Positions 9,394 to 18,094 of a stretch of DNA of 64,000 bases are shown piece after piece. This DNA comes from JAMXLO01 sp963818775 (lineage in GTDB: Bacteria > Pseudomonadota > Alphaproteobacteria > Acetobacterales > Acetobacteraceae): the NCBI GenBank assembly GCA_963818775.1, contig CAWFUF010000011.1, positions 1,054,001 to 1,118,000 of the forward strand, given 5' to 3'. The notes beneath the pieces are model-generated. The model worked only from the letters and a program-made list of their open reading frames with translations. It did no database searches and was not told the DNA's origin. Each line of letters begins with the position of its first letter. The first letter of the stretch is position 1. The translations under genes and the position numbers were made by a program.

Positions 9394-9702
9394 GCGAGGC
9401 GACGCTTACCGTGGCGATCGGCGTCTCGCGGGCGTCTCGCTGGCCGTGGGATGAGACAGTTCGGTTTGCGATGGAGCGCAGGCGGGGTACGGCCGAGGGG
9501 AAGGGCTGGAACCACAGGGGCGCAAGATGCACAGGCATGGAGCGCGTGCAATGCGGCGGCGGAGCGAAGGAGGTAAGCGCTGCAGGCCGGGCACCAAGCC
9601 ACTTTGACACGGGGGCAGAAAGCGCGATTTGTGAAATCGGCGTGACATAAACAAACATGGGTTGTAGGGTAAGAACAACCGACCGGGGAAGGAATTGTTC
9701 TG
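9394..9702. other. Intergenic region without a convincing gene
   Basis: About 310 bases between the DUF445 gene and a small gene read in the opposite direction. Short open frames here carry no recognisable domain, and the composition is Arg/Pro-rich as in non-coding GC-rich DNA. It presumably holds divergent promoters, but I could not define -35/-10 boxes with confidence. Confidence 0.5.
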
Positions 9703-10011
9703 GTGGCGGATAAATCGCGGGACACTGTTCAGCTGGCGATCACTCGGGCGTCGGCAAATTATCCGCCGCAGCAATGGCATGAGCTGCCATCCAGCCATAG
9801 AACGCGCGAGATCTACCGCGAGCTGCGTGAACTCGATGCTGCCGCATTGCGCCGAACTCCAGGAGTTTTCCGGGCGGGTTATGCCGGGAGCGACGCGAAA
9901 GTCTCGATCAGATACCGAGACCTAGGCGGCGGTTACCGGCCGACCTCGGCCTGCCACAGCATTTGTGCGAAGTCTGAGCGCGTCCGGGCACTCACAGCCT
10001 GCCCGGTCTGA
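9703..10011 (+). CDS. Small hypothetical protein
   Basis: A 102-residue frame starting at GTG 9703, preceded by a good GGAAGGA site ten bases upstream, which is the main reason to believe the gene. The first ~70 residues have balanced charge and helical character (IYRELRELDAAALRR). The last ~25 residues overlap the oppositely oriented gene at 9933-10220 and look less protein-like. No family is recognised. The overlap means at least one of the two reading frames is probably mis-ended or not real. Confidence 0.4.
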   Translation: MADKSRDTVQLAITRASANYPPQQWHELPSSHRTREIYRELRELDAAALRRTPGVFRAGYAGSDAKVSIRYRDLGGGYRPTSACHSICAKSERVRALTACPV

Positions 10012-10220
10012 CGTGCCCATTCCTCAAGTTCTCCGGGATGTATGATCACTTTCACAACTCGCCTGTGGCGTGCGCGCACGCGATATCCCGCGATGTTTGC
10101 CGTTTCACGCCACACCGCGAACGTCTCGGGCAACCCGTTGTAGTCAAGATTTCGATGCTGTCGGTACTCACGCTCCAACAGCCATGGCATGACCTGTACC
10201 AAAGTTAGCTTCCCCCGCAA
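9933..10220 (-). CDS. Small hypothetical protein, basic and Trp-containing
   Basis: A 95-residue frame with plausible protein character: conserved-looking aromatic and charged residues (MPWLLEREYRQHRNLDYN, WRETANIAGYRV) and a basic centre (RARHRRVVKVI). No domain is recognised. It could be a small regulator or a mobile-element accessory protein, but nothing shows this. It overlaps the 3' end of the converging small gene at 9703-10011 by 79 bases. The 265 bases between this gene's start and the HWE kinase appear non-coding. Confidence 0.45.
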   Translation of the reverse strand: MRGKLTLVQVMPWLLEREYRQHRNLDYNGLPETFAVWRETANIAGYRVRARHRRVVKVIIHPGELEEWARQTGQAVSARTRSDFAQMLWQAEVGR

Positions 10221-10485
10221 GCTTGCGCAGCGGTATGCCGTTATTTACGGTTTGTCAGATCACTATTCCGCTGGCGGCCGGTACGAAACGAGTTTCGCAG
10301 TTCTGTCCTGTCCGCGTGCCGGGTGTGAAGGCCCGCCGTCCGCTCAATCCTGGTTGCTCACGCACAATTGGCCCGGTCGCCATTGTTGTGGCCATTCCGG
10401 TGGCGCATTGTAGGGGGCTGCATTTGTGCAGCGTTTGGCCGAACGATAGCGCACGACCGGGTGAAGATCGATCAGAGGTCAGTCC

Positions 10486-11529
10486 TTGCAGCAGCTATTC
10501 GACTTCGAGCCATGCTTTCCGTTTGCGCCTGACAGCACCGCGATGCTTGCCACGCCGGACCAGACACAGCGGGAGAGTGAGCGCCGCTTTCGTGCCTTGC
10601 TCGATGCCTTGCCGGCGGCCGTCTACACCATCGACACCGGCGGGCGCATCACCTTCTTCAACGAGGCAGCCGCCGAGCTCTGGGGGCATCGCCCAGAGCT
10701 CGGCAAGAGCGAATGGTGTGGTTCGTGGCGGCTGCTGTATCCTGACGGCAGGCCGATGCGCCACGACGATTGTCCGATGGCGATCGCGTTGCGCGAGGGG
10801 CGCGCGCTAACCGGCGAGGCGATTGCGGTGCGTCCCGATGGCACCCAGATTGCTTTCGCTGCCTATCCCAAACCCCTGCACGATGCATCGGGCGAGCTGA
10901 TAGGCGCGGTGAACACGCTGGTCGACATCACTCACCGCAAGGCGCACGAGGAGCGGCAGCGTCTGCTGATCAACGAGCTCAACCACCGGGTCAAGAACAC
11001 GCTTGCGACGGTGCAGTCGATCGCGCAGCAGAGCCTGCGCGGCTGTCCCGGCGAGCACATTGAGTGGTTTCTGGGGCGTCTGATCGCGCTGTCCGAGGCG
11101 CATGATGTGCTGACCAGCCAGGGCTGGCAGGGCGCGAGCATCCGCGAGTTGCTGGGCCGGGTCATCGCGCCCCTGCGGAGCCCTGAACAGCATCGGTTTG
11201 TGATCTCCGGGCCCGACCTGTTCCTTTCGCCGCGCATGGCACTGTCGCTATCGATGGCTTTGCACGAACTGTGCACAAACGCCGCGAAATACGGTGCGCT
11301 CTCCACGTCAGAAGGCCGGGTACTAGTCGCCTGGTCGATTGCCGGCGGCGATGCTCGGCTGCGGCTGCGCTGGGAGGAGCAGGGCGGCCCGCCGGTCCAG
11401 GAGCCGACGTCGAAGGGCTTTGGATCGCGGCTGATCACGCGGGGCGTGGCGCATGAGCTCAGCGCCTTGGTGCAACTCGAATTCCCTGTCACCGGCGTCG
11501 TGTGTGAGATCGACGCACCGCTCGGCTGA
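10486..11529 (+). CDS. PAS sensor histidine kinase of the HWE/HisKA_2 type
   Basis: A soluble 347-residue kinase. A PAS domain spans about 33-150 (ALPAAVYTIDTGGRITFFNEAA), followed by the HWE-type dimerisation helix ELNHRVKNTLATVQ with phosphoacceptor His167. The ATPase domain has the N box HELCTNAAKYGAL and the W-x-E element LRWEEQGGP that name the family. TTG 10486 is chosen because AGAGG lies eight bases upstream; ATG 10543 lacks a clear site. No transmembrane helix is seen, so the PAS domain should sense a cytoplasmic signal such as light, redox or a ligand. The next gene, seven bases downstream, is its likely response regulator. Confidence 0.88.
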   Translation: MQQLFDFEPCFPFAPDSTAMLATPDQTQRESERRFRALLDALPAAVYTIDTGGRITFFNEAAAELWGHRPELGKSEWCGSWRLLYPDGRPMRHDDCPMAIALREGRALTGEAIAVRPDGTQIAFAAYPKPLHDASGELIGAVNTLVDITHRKAHEERQRLLINELNHRVKNTLATVQSIAQQSLRGCPGEHIEWFLGRLIALSEAHDVLTSQGWQGASIRELLGRVIAPLRSPEQHRFVISGPDLFLSPRMALSLSMALHELCTNAAKYGALSTSEGRVLVAWSIAGGDARLRLRWEEQGGPPVQEPTSKGFGSRLITRGVAHELSALVQLEFPVTGVVCEIDAPLG

Positions 11530-11536
11530 TCGGCGA

Positions 11537-11917
11537 ATGACACAACAGACTGAGACCAGGTTGCGCGTGCTCCTCGTCGAAGACGAGGCGATGATCGCGA
11601 TGCTGATCGAGGATATGCTGGCGGAGCTAGGATGCGACGTTGTCGCCACCGCGGGCCAGCTCGACGAGGCGGTTTCACTGGCGCGAAGCGGGTCGTTCGA
11701 TCTGGCGTTCCTCGACCTCAACCTGCGGGGCGTTCCATCGTATCCGGTCGCAAAGGCGTTGCGTGAGCGCGGCATCCCGTTCGCGTTCGTCACCGGCTAC
11801 GGCACTGCAGGTACCGATCCGGCGCACGCAGACGCGCCTTTGCTGCAGAAGCCATTTCGAGAGGGACACCTGGAGGCTGTGGTGCAGCTCTTGCGCGCGC
11901 GGCAACGCCCGCCGTAG
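11537..11917 (+). CDS. Single-domain response regulator
   Basis: A 126-residue CheY-like receiver with no output domain. The acidic pocket is VEDE (15-18), the phosphoacceptor is Asp60 (FLDLNL), and the conserved lysine lies in LLQKPF. ATG 11537, seven bases after the kinase stop, gives the usual receiver N-terminus. It is probably the direct partner of the upstream HWE kinase. As in other alphaproteobacterial HWE systems, it may pass phosphate to another protein or act by binding. The partner is not visible here. Confidence 0.9.
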   Translation: MTQQTETRLRVLLVEDEAMIAMLIEDMLAELGCDVVATAGQLDEAVSLARSGSFDLAFLDLNLRGVPSYPVAKALRERGIPFAFVTGYGTAGTDPAHADAPLLQKPFREGHLEAVVQLLRARQRPP

Positions 11918-11992
11918 AGCGGCAAAGCATCCGTTGCAAGCCCGTGTCTGCTCGCTCATCCTGGTTGTCGACCGATTAAGGGTGGGTTGCCG

Positions 11993-14299
11993 ATGGATGA
12001 CGACTTCCGCCGGGCGGCGCTCGATTACCATCGTCTGCCGCAACCGGGAAAGCTTGCGATCGAGCCCACCAAACGGATGGCCACGCAGCGCGATCTGTCG
12101 CTCGCGTATTCTCCCGGCGTCGCGGCGGCCTGCGAGGCCATCGTCGCTGATCCGCACGCTGCCTATGACTACACGGCACGTGGCAACCTGGTCGCGGTGA
12201 TCTCCAACGGCACGGCGGTGCTGGGCCTGGGCAATATCGGCGCGCTCGCGGGCAAGCCCGTAATGGAGGGCAAGGCCGTCCTGTTCAAGAAGTTTGCTGG
12301 CATCGACGTGTTCGACATCGAGGTCGATGCCGAAGACCCCAAGCGCTTCTGCGACGTGGTGGCGGCCCTGGAGCCTACCTTTGGCGCGATCAACCTGGAG
12401 GACATCAAGGCGCCCGAGTGCTTCGCCGTCGAGGCAGAGCTGCGCCAGCGGATGCGTATCCCGGTGTTTCACGACGACCAGCACGGCACAGCGATCACGG
12501 TCGCAGCGGCGGTGCGCAATGGGCTGGTGCTGCAAGGCAAGGCGCTCGCCGATGTACGGCTGGTAACCTCGGGTGCGGGAGCCGCTGCGCTTGCCTGCGT
12601 CGATCTGCTGGTGTCGATGGGGCTGCGGCCGGAGAATGTGACGCTGACAGACATCGGGGGCGTCGTTCGCACCGAACGTCAAGGCATGCTGCCCAACATG
12701 GCGCGCTACGCACGCGATACGAACGCACATGCGCTGCGCGATGTGCTCGGGGATGCTGATATCTTCCTGGGCCTATCGGCGCCACGCGTGTTGAAGCCGG
12801 AGTGGCTCAGCCTGATGGCGCCGAAACCGCTGATCCTGGCACTCGCCAACCCGGACCCGGAGATCCTGCCCGAGCAGGTCGCCGCCGCGCGGCCTGACGC
12901 CATCATTGCCACCGGGCGCAGCGACTTTCCCAACCAGGTTAATAACGTTCTGTGTTTTCCGTTCATCTTCCGCGGCGCGCTGGATGTCTCCGCCACCTCG
13001 ATCAATGAAGCAATGAAGATTGCCGCCGCCGAAGCGATCGCGTCGTTGGCACGGATGGAGGCGTCCGAGGTGGTCGCCGCGGCTTACGGCGGTGCCGCTC
13101 CGGTGTTCGGCCCGGAATACATCATCCCCAAGCCGTTCGATCCGCGCCTGATCCTGGAAATTGCGCCGGCGGTTGCGCGTGCTGCGATGGACAGCGGGGT
13201 TGCGCGTCGGCCGATCCGCGACTTCGCGGAATACCGCGGCGGCCTCGAACGCTTCGTATTTCGCTCCGGCCAGCTCATGCATCCGGTCTTCGAGGCTGCC
13301 AAGCAGTCACCGCGGCGGATCGTCTATGGCGAAGGCGAGGACGAGCGCGTGCTGCGCGCGGCGCAGACGCTTGTGGACGAGGGCATTGCACGACCGATCC
13401 TGCTTGGCCGGCGCGCGGTGATCGAACGCAAGATCCGCGAGATGGGGTTACGCATCGACCTCACCGACGGTGTGCGCGTACTCGATCCCGCACAGGACAT
13501 GAATGTGTTCGGCCCGCTGTTGTCGGACTACCAGCGTATGGCGGGCAGGCGTGGGATACCGCCGGAGGAGGCGGCGCATCGACTGACCGCACGCGGCACG
13601 GTCGCTGCGGCGATGCTGCTGCATGCCGGCTTGGCTGATGCGGCGATCTGTGGCGGCACTGCCAACTGGTGGCGGCAGGTGCAGTACCTGTTGCCGATCA
13701 TCCCACGCCGGCCGGGCGTCACGCGTGTGTATGGGCTTGGCTGTCTGATCCTGCCGCACGGCACGCTGTTCCTGTGCGATACGCAGATGGTGGTTGATCC
13801 AACCGCCGAGCAAATTGCCGAAATGACGGTGCTGGCGTCCGAGGCGGTGAGCCAGTTCGGCATAACGCCGAAAGCTGCGCTGCTGTCGCACTCGAACTTT
13901 GGCGCCAGCGATTCGGAGTCCGCCCGCAAGATGCGCCGCGCCCTGGCCCTGCTGCGCGAGAAGGCTCCGGACCTCGAAGTGGACGGCGAGATGAACGCGG
14001 ACGCGGCGCTGGTAGAGGCGATCCGCGATCGGGCTTTGCCCGACAGCCGGCTGAGCGGCACCGCAAACCTGTTGGTGATGCCCACGCTCGATGCCGCCAA
14101 TATTGCATTCACGCTGCTGAAGGCCGCGTCGGATGGATTGCCGGTGGGGCCGATGTTGCTCGGGATGTCGAAGCCGATTCACGTCCTGGTCCCGAGCGTC
14201 ACCGCGCGCGGTATCGTCAACCTGAGCGCGCTGGCGGTGCTGGAGGCACAGGTCGCGCCTCCTCCCCCCAGCCCCCTCCCGCGAGGGGAGGGGGAGTGA
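11993..14299 (+). CDS. maeB: NADP-dependent malic enzyme with phosphotransacetylase-like domain
   Basis: A 768-residue enzyme that oxidatively decarboxylates malate to pyruvate, making NADPH. The malic domain (about 1-160) has SPGVAAACEAI, the lysine region MEGKAVLFKKF (about 91-101) and metal ligands in PVFHDDQHGTAIT (Asp161, Asp162). The NAD(P)-binding domain follows to about 410. Residues about 425-755 are a PTA-like domain thought to be regulatory (acetyl-CoA) rather than catalytic. ATG 11993 follows GGTGGG. The last dozen residues (PPPPSPLPRGEGE) are encoded by a GC-rich palindromic repeat and are not family sequence. Confidence 0.95.
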   Translation: MDDDFRRAALDYHRLPQPGKLAIEPTKRMATQRDLSLAYSPGVAAACEAIVADPHAAYDYTARGNLVAVISNGTAVLGLGNIGALAGKPVMEGKAVLFKKFAGIDVFDIEVDAEDPKRFCDVVAALEPTFGAINLEDIKAPECFAVEAELRQRMRIPVFHDDQHGTAITVAAAVRNGLVLQGKALADVRLVTSGAGAAALACVDLLVSMGLRPENVTLTDIGGVVRTERQGMLPNMARYARDTNAHALRDVLGDADIFLGLSAPRVLKPEWLSLMAPKPLILALANPDPEILPEQVAAARPDAIIATGRSDFPNQVNNVLCFPFIFRGALDVSATSINEAMKIAAAEAIASLARMEASEVVAAAYGGAAPVFGPEYIIPKPFDPRLILEIAPAVARAAMDSGVARRPIRDFAEYRGGLERFVFRSGQLMHPVFEAAKQSPRRIVYGEGEDERVLRAAQTLVDEGIARPILLGRRAVIERKIREMGLRIDLTDGVRVLDPAQDMNVFGPLLSDYQRMAGRRGIPPEEAAHRLTARGTVAAAMLLHAGLADAAICGGTANWWRQVQYLLPIIPRRPGVTRVYGLGCLILPHGTLFLCDTQMVVDPTAEQIAEMTVLASEAVSQFGITPKAALLSHSNFGASDSESARKMRRALALLREKAPDLEVDGEMNADAALVEAIRDRALPDSRLSGTANLLVMPTLDAANIAFTLLKAASDGLPVGPMLLGMSKPIHVLVPSVTARGIVNLSALAVLEAQVAPPPPSPLPRGEGE
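14261..14296. repeat. GC-rich palindromic repeat forming the end of maeB
   Basis: The bases form a C-tract/G-tract hairpin: CCCCCTCCC pairs with the GGGAGGGGG that follows a short GCGAG-type loop. The same core appears between purS and purQ and, twice in opposite orientation, inside the glycosyltransferase at 45.8 kb. Here it supplies the final codons and stop of maeB. There is no T-tract, so it is not a standard terminator. Confidence 0.75.
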
Positions 14300-14302
14300 G
14301 GC

Positions 14303-14801
14303 ATGCTCTGGCTCGTACTGGGTGGCTTGACGCTGTTCCTGTTCTTGGGCGGCCTGCGCGCCTTCGAGCGGGCGTCTGTGACCACGATCAAGTCGCTGTT
14401 GGCCTGGATCGCTGCGCTCGGCGGCATCACGCTGGCGCTGCTGCTGATCCTGACCGGCCGCGAGGGCATCGCGCTTGGCGCGCTCGCCATGTTCGGACCA
14501 CTGATCTGGCAGCGCTGGCGAGCCTACCGCGCCTCGATTGGCGGAACAGCAGCAGCGGCCATCGGGCGGCTCCAGCCAGCCGCCGCCGCGACGACAGACC
14601 GGCATGACACAAGAGGAAGCCTATCAGGTCCTCGGGCTGCGTCCGGGGGCCACCGAGGCGGAGATCCGGGCCGCCCATCACCGGCTGATGCGCACGGCCC
14701 ATCCGGACAGCGGCGGGTCCGACTGGCTCGCCACCCGCATCAACCTTGCGCGCGACGTGCTGCTGGGGCGAACCGGCACTGGCCGGCGCGGGAATGCGTG
14801 A
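14303..14801 (+). pseudogene. Membrane-anchored J-domain protein, reading frame interrupted
   Basis: Two frames make up what looks like one gene. Frame one starts at ATG 14303, three bases after maeB, and encodes two hydrophobic segments (LWLVLGGLTLFLFLGGL; TLALLLIL) and ends its conserved part near GPLIWQRWRAYRAS. Frame two, shifted by one base, carries a C-terminal J domain from ATG 14604 (EEAYQVLGL, AHHRLMRTAHPDSGGSDWL) with the HPD motif intact. Alphaproteobacterial homologues are single proteins with this order. The switch lies between about 14540 and 14600. It may be a real frameshift, two overlapping genes, or a base-calling error. A J protein would stimulate DnaK at the membrane. Confidence 0.7.
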
Positions 14802-14930
14802 CGGCCCCCGCGGCAACGTGATACGGTTCGCCTCTACGTGGCGGTGTCCGCTGCGCCGTTGACGCCACATTTCCGCCTGCCGGCAATGTTTGCTGCCGCC
14901 GGATCTCGGACGATCAGGGGGAGCCCAATT

Positions 14931-15845
14931 GTGATCAAACCATTGCGTAAAGCGGTGTTGCCAGTCGCCGGCCTCGGCACGCGATTTCTGCCCGCTACCA
15001 AGGCAACCGCCAAGGAAATGCTGCCGGTGGTGGACAAGCCACTGATCCAGTATGCGATCGAAGAGGCACGTGCCGCCGGTATCGAACAATTCTGCATGGT
15101 CACCGGCCGCGGCAAGACTGCGCTGGTGGAGCATTTCGACATCGCATTTGAGCTCGAGGCCACCTTGCGCGAGCGGGGCAAGTCTGACGCCCTGGACCTG
15201 CTGAAGGCGACGCAGGTGGAACCGGGCTCGCTGGTGACTGTGCGCCAGCAGGTGCCGCTCGGGCTCGGGCATGCGATCTGGTGCGCGCGCGCGTTCATCG
15301 GCGACGATCCGTTCGCCATCCTGTTGCCTGACGACCTCGTACTGGCCGATACGCCCTGTCTGCGCCAGCTTGCCGATGCGTATCGCGACACCGGTGGCAA
15401 TGTCGTCGCCGTCACCGAGGTGCCGCGCGAGCAGACCAACCGCTATGGTATCCTGCGCACCGGCAAGGAAGACGGCCGATTGGTCGAGGTGCTGGGGCTG
15501 GTGGAGAAGCCCGCACCGAAGGACGCACCGTCGAACCTGTCCATTATCGGCCGGTACGTGCTGATGCCGGAGGTGATCGACCATCTTGGGCGGATGGAAC
15601 GCGGCGCGGGCGGTGAGGTGCAGCTTACCGACGGCATGGCAAAACTGATCGGGAAACAACCATTCCACGGGCTGCGCTACGAAGGTCAAAGGTTCGATTG
15701 CGGTGACAAGATCGGCTTTTTGGAGGCGCAGATCGCCTATGCACTGAAGCGGCCGGACATGGCGGAAGCCGTGCGCAGCTTCCTGCGGCACTATGTCGAT
15801 CGGTCCGACTTCATTGTAAGCGCGGTCTCGCGCGAGACGGTTTGA
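14931..15845 (+). CDS. galU: UTP-glucose-1-phosphate uridylyltransferase
   Basis: A 304-residue nucleotidyltransferase that makes UDP-glucose for polysaccharide and glycolipid synthesis. The nucleotide-binding motif GLGTRFLPATKATAKEMLP starts near residue 13. VDKPLIQYAIEEA and the acidic LLPDDLV motif follow, then VEKP. GTG 14931 is preferred to upstream starts because AGGGGGAG lies seven bases before it and the protein then begins, as usual, just before KAVLPVAG. It ends two bases before the start of the sugar-phosphate mutase gene, so the two are probably co-transcribed. Confidence 0.94.
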   Translation: MIKPLRKAVLPVAGLGTRFLPATKATAKEMLPVVDKPLIQYAIEEARAAGIEQFCMVTGRGKTALVEHFDIAFELEATLRERGKSDALDLLKATQVEPGSLVTVRQQVPLGLGHAIWCARAFIGDDPFAILLPDDLVLADTPCLRQLADAYRDTGGNVVAVTEVPREQTNRYGILRTGKEDGRLVEVLGLVEKPAPKDAPSNLSIIGRYVLMPEVIDHLGRMERGAGGEVQLTDGMAKLIGKQPFHGLRYEGQRFDCGDKIGFLEAQIAYALKRPDMAEAVRSFLRHYVDRSDFIVSAVSRETV

Positions 15846-15847
15846 CG

Positions 15848-17257
15848 ATGGCGTTCAGTCACCACTTCGATCCGACCACGCTGCGCGAGTATGACATCCG
15901 CGGTACGGTCGGCCGCACATTGTCCGAGGCGGACGCCTTCGCCATCGGACGCTGCTTCGGTTCGATCGTAGCGCGCCAAGGCGGCACCACCACAGCCGTC
16001 GGTTACGATGGTCGGCTATCCAGCCCGCAGCTGGAGGAAGCGCTGGTCAAGGGGCTGCGCGCGAGCGGCATCGAAGCAGTGCGCATCGGTCGCGGCCCGA
16101 CGCCAATGCTGTATTATGCCGCGACCACGCTGAAGACCGATGGCGCGGTGATGGTGACCGGCAGCCACAACCCGCCCGACTACAATGGCTTCAAGATGGT
16201 GCTCGCGGGCAAGCCGTTCTTCGGCGAGCAGATTCGTGCGCTGGGTGACCAGGCGCTGGCCGGCGACGTGGTGGAAGAGACCACGGCGCCCCAGCGCAAC
16301 GTCGACGTCTCGGCCGATTACGTTGCACGCCTGCTCTCCGATTGGGACGGCGGTGATCGCTTGCTGAAGGTCGTGTGGGACAACGGCAATGGCGCCGCGG
16401 GTGAGGTGTTGCAGCGGCTGGTCGCCGGATTGCCCGGCGAGCATGTCGTGCTGAATGGCACGATCGACGGCCGGTTCCCGGCGCATCATCCCGACCCGAC
16501 GGTGCCGGCTAATCTGCGGCAGCTGATTGCGGAGGTCGCGGCGCGCCGGGCCGATATCGGCATCGCCCTGGACGGCGACGCCGATCGCATCGGCCTTGTC
16601 GACGACAAGGGCCGCATCCTGTTCGGCGATCAGCTGATGGTGCTGTTGGCACGTGACGTGCTGCGCGAGCGTCCCGGTGCAACGGTCATTGCCGATGTAA
16701 AGGCGAGCCAAGTGCTGTTCGACGAAATCGCGCGCGCCGGCGGCAATCCTTTGATGTGGCGCACCGGACATAGCCTGATCAAGGCGAAGATGGCGGAAAC
16801 CGGCTCACCGCTGGCCGGTGAGATGTCCGGGCATATCTTCTTCGCCGATCGCTGGTATGGCTTCGACGATGCGCTGTATGCCTCGGTGCGGATGCTTGGC
16901 GTGCTGGCGCGCCTGGACATGAAGCTGTCGAAGGTGCGCGATGCGCTGCCGCAGGTGATCAACACGCCCGAAGTGCGCTTCGACTGCGATGACACGCGCA
17001 AGTTTGCCGTGATCGAGGAGGTTGCGGAACGGCTGCGTGCTGAAGGCGCGAAAGTGTCGGAGACCGACGGCGTGCGCGTGCTGACCGCCGATGGCTGGTG
17101 GCTGCTGCGAGCGTCAAATACGCAGGCAGTGCTGGTGGCGCGCGCAGAGGCCGCCACCGCGGCTGGACTCGAGCGGTTGAAGCAGGCGCTGGTGAAGCAA
17201 CTCGAACAATCCGGCCTGCCGGCGCCGGACTTTTCCGGCAGCCACGCGGGGCATTGA
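15848..17257 (+). CDS. Phosphomannomutase/phosphoglucomutase
   Basis: A 469-residue alpha-D-phosphohexomutase that interconverts hexose 1- and 6-phosphates. The phosphoserine loop is VTGSHNPPDYNGFKM with Ser106, the metal-binding loop is DGDADR near residue 244, and the sugar-binding GEMSGH and phosphate-binding RASNTQ motifs are both present. It follows galU by two bases, so together they would convert glucose 6-phosphate to UDP-glucose or supply mannose 1-phosphate. Substrate preference (AlgC-like dual versus ManB) cannot be decided here. Confidence 0.92.
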   Translation: MAFSHHFDPTTLREYDIRGTVGRTLSEADAFAIGRCFGSIVARQGGTTTAVGYDGRLSSPQLEEALVKGLRASGIEAVRIGRGPTPMLYYAATTLKTDGAVMVTGSHNPPDYNGFKMVLAGKPFFGEQIRALGDQALAGDVVEETTAPQRNVDVSADYVARLLSDWDGGDRLLKVVWDNGNGAAGEVLQRLVAGLPGEHVVLNGTIDGRFPAHHPDPTVPANLRQLIAEVAARRADIGIALDGDADRIGLVDDKGRILFGDQLMVLLARDVLRERPGATVIADVKASQVLFDEIARAGGNPLMWRTGHSLIKAKMAETGSPLAGEMSGHIFFADRWYGFDDALYASVRMLGVLARLDMKLSKVRDALPQVINTPEVRFDCDDTRKFAVIEEVAERLRAEGAKVSETDGVRVLTADGWWLLRASNTQAVLVARAEAATAAGLERLKQALVKQLEQSGLPAPDFSGSHAGH

Positions 17258-17260
17258 CGC

Positions 17261-18094
17261 TCAGCTACGCTGACGTGGATCGAGCACCACGCTGAGTCTG
17301 TCGCCGACGAGGTTCACTGCCATCACGGTGACGAACAGTGCCAGCCCGGGAAATACCATTGTCCACGGTGCATAGCGGACATATTCGCGTCCGGCGTTCA
17401 GCATGGCGCCCCATTCCGGGGTTGGCGGCTGCGCGCCAAGGCCCAAAAAGGAGAGTGTCGCCGTGAACAGCACCGCGCTTCCGAGATCAAGCGTGGTGAT
17501 CACGATCAGGATTGGAGCAAGGTTGGGCAGCAGGTGCCGCAGCACGATGCGCGTGTGGCTGGATCCGACCGAGCGTGCAGCCTCGACGAAATCGCGTGCG
17601 ACCAGTGACAATGTTGCCGCCCTTGTGATGCGGGCAAAGCGGGGTATGCCGGACATGCCGACAGCCAGCGCCGCGTTCCACAGTCCGACGCCCAGCACAG
17701 CGACGATCAGAATGGCGAGAATGATCGGCGGGAAACAGAGCATCGCGTCGATCAGCCTTGCTCCCACGGTATCAGCGCGCCCGCCACGATAGGCGATGGT
17801 GATGCCGAACAGGGCACCGAAAATCAGGCTGATTGCTACTGTCGAAATCCCCATCGCGAGCGAGAACCGTGCGCCATACATTACGCGGCTGAGGATGTCG
17901 CGTCCGAACAGATCGCAGCCAAACCAATGGCTCTCCGACATCGGCGCCAGACGCCGACACTGGCTGGTGGCATTCCAGTCGTAGGGCGCAAGTAAAGGGG
18001 CCAGTGCGGCCAGCGCGAGAACGGCAATAAGCACGCACGCCCCGGCCATGGCACCCGGGGTACCGAAAAGACGAAAGATGCGAGCGGGGATCAC
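17261..18094 (-). CDS. Dipeptide-type ABC transporter permease (DppC family)
   Basis: A 277-residue inner-membrane permease with about six transmembrane segments. The EAA loop region is visible (VEAARSVGSSHTRIVLRHLLPN), with the typical DppC cytoplasmic entry LFGRDILSRVMYG and a C-terminus ending in the usual GDRLSVVLDPR. It overlaps the upstream DppB-type gene by four bases (ATGA). No dipeptide-type ATPase genes occur in the window, so the ATPases must be encoded elsewhere. The neighbouring solute-binding proteins at 19.2 and 24.5 kb are candidate partners. Confidence 0.92.
   Translation of the reverse strand: MIPARIFRLFGTPGAMAGACVLIAVLALAALAPLLAPYDWNATSQCRRLAPMSESHWFGCDLFGRDILSRVMYGARFSLAMGISTVAISLIFGALFGITIAYRGGRADTVGARLIDAMLCFPPIILAILIVAVLGVGLWNAALAVGMSGIPRFARITRAATLSLVARDFVEAARSVGSSHTRIVLRHLLPNLAPILIVITTLDLGSAVLFTATLSFLGLGAQPPTPEWGAMLNAGREYVRYAPWTMVFPGLALFVTVMAVNLVGDRLSVVLDPRQRS

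Noticed and set aside
14540..14610. Programmed ribosomal frameshift joining the two parts of the J-domain gene
   Set aside because: No slippery heptamer or clear downstream structure is visible at the switch, and similar one-base breaks occur in several unrelated genes here, so an indel is more likely.
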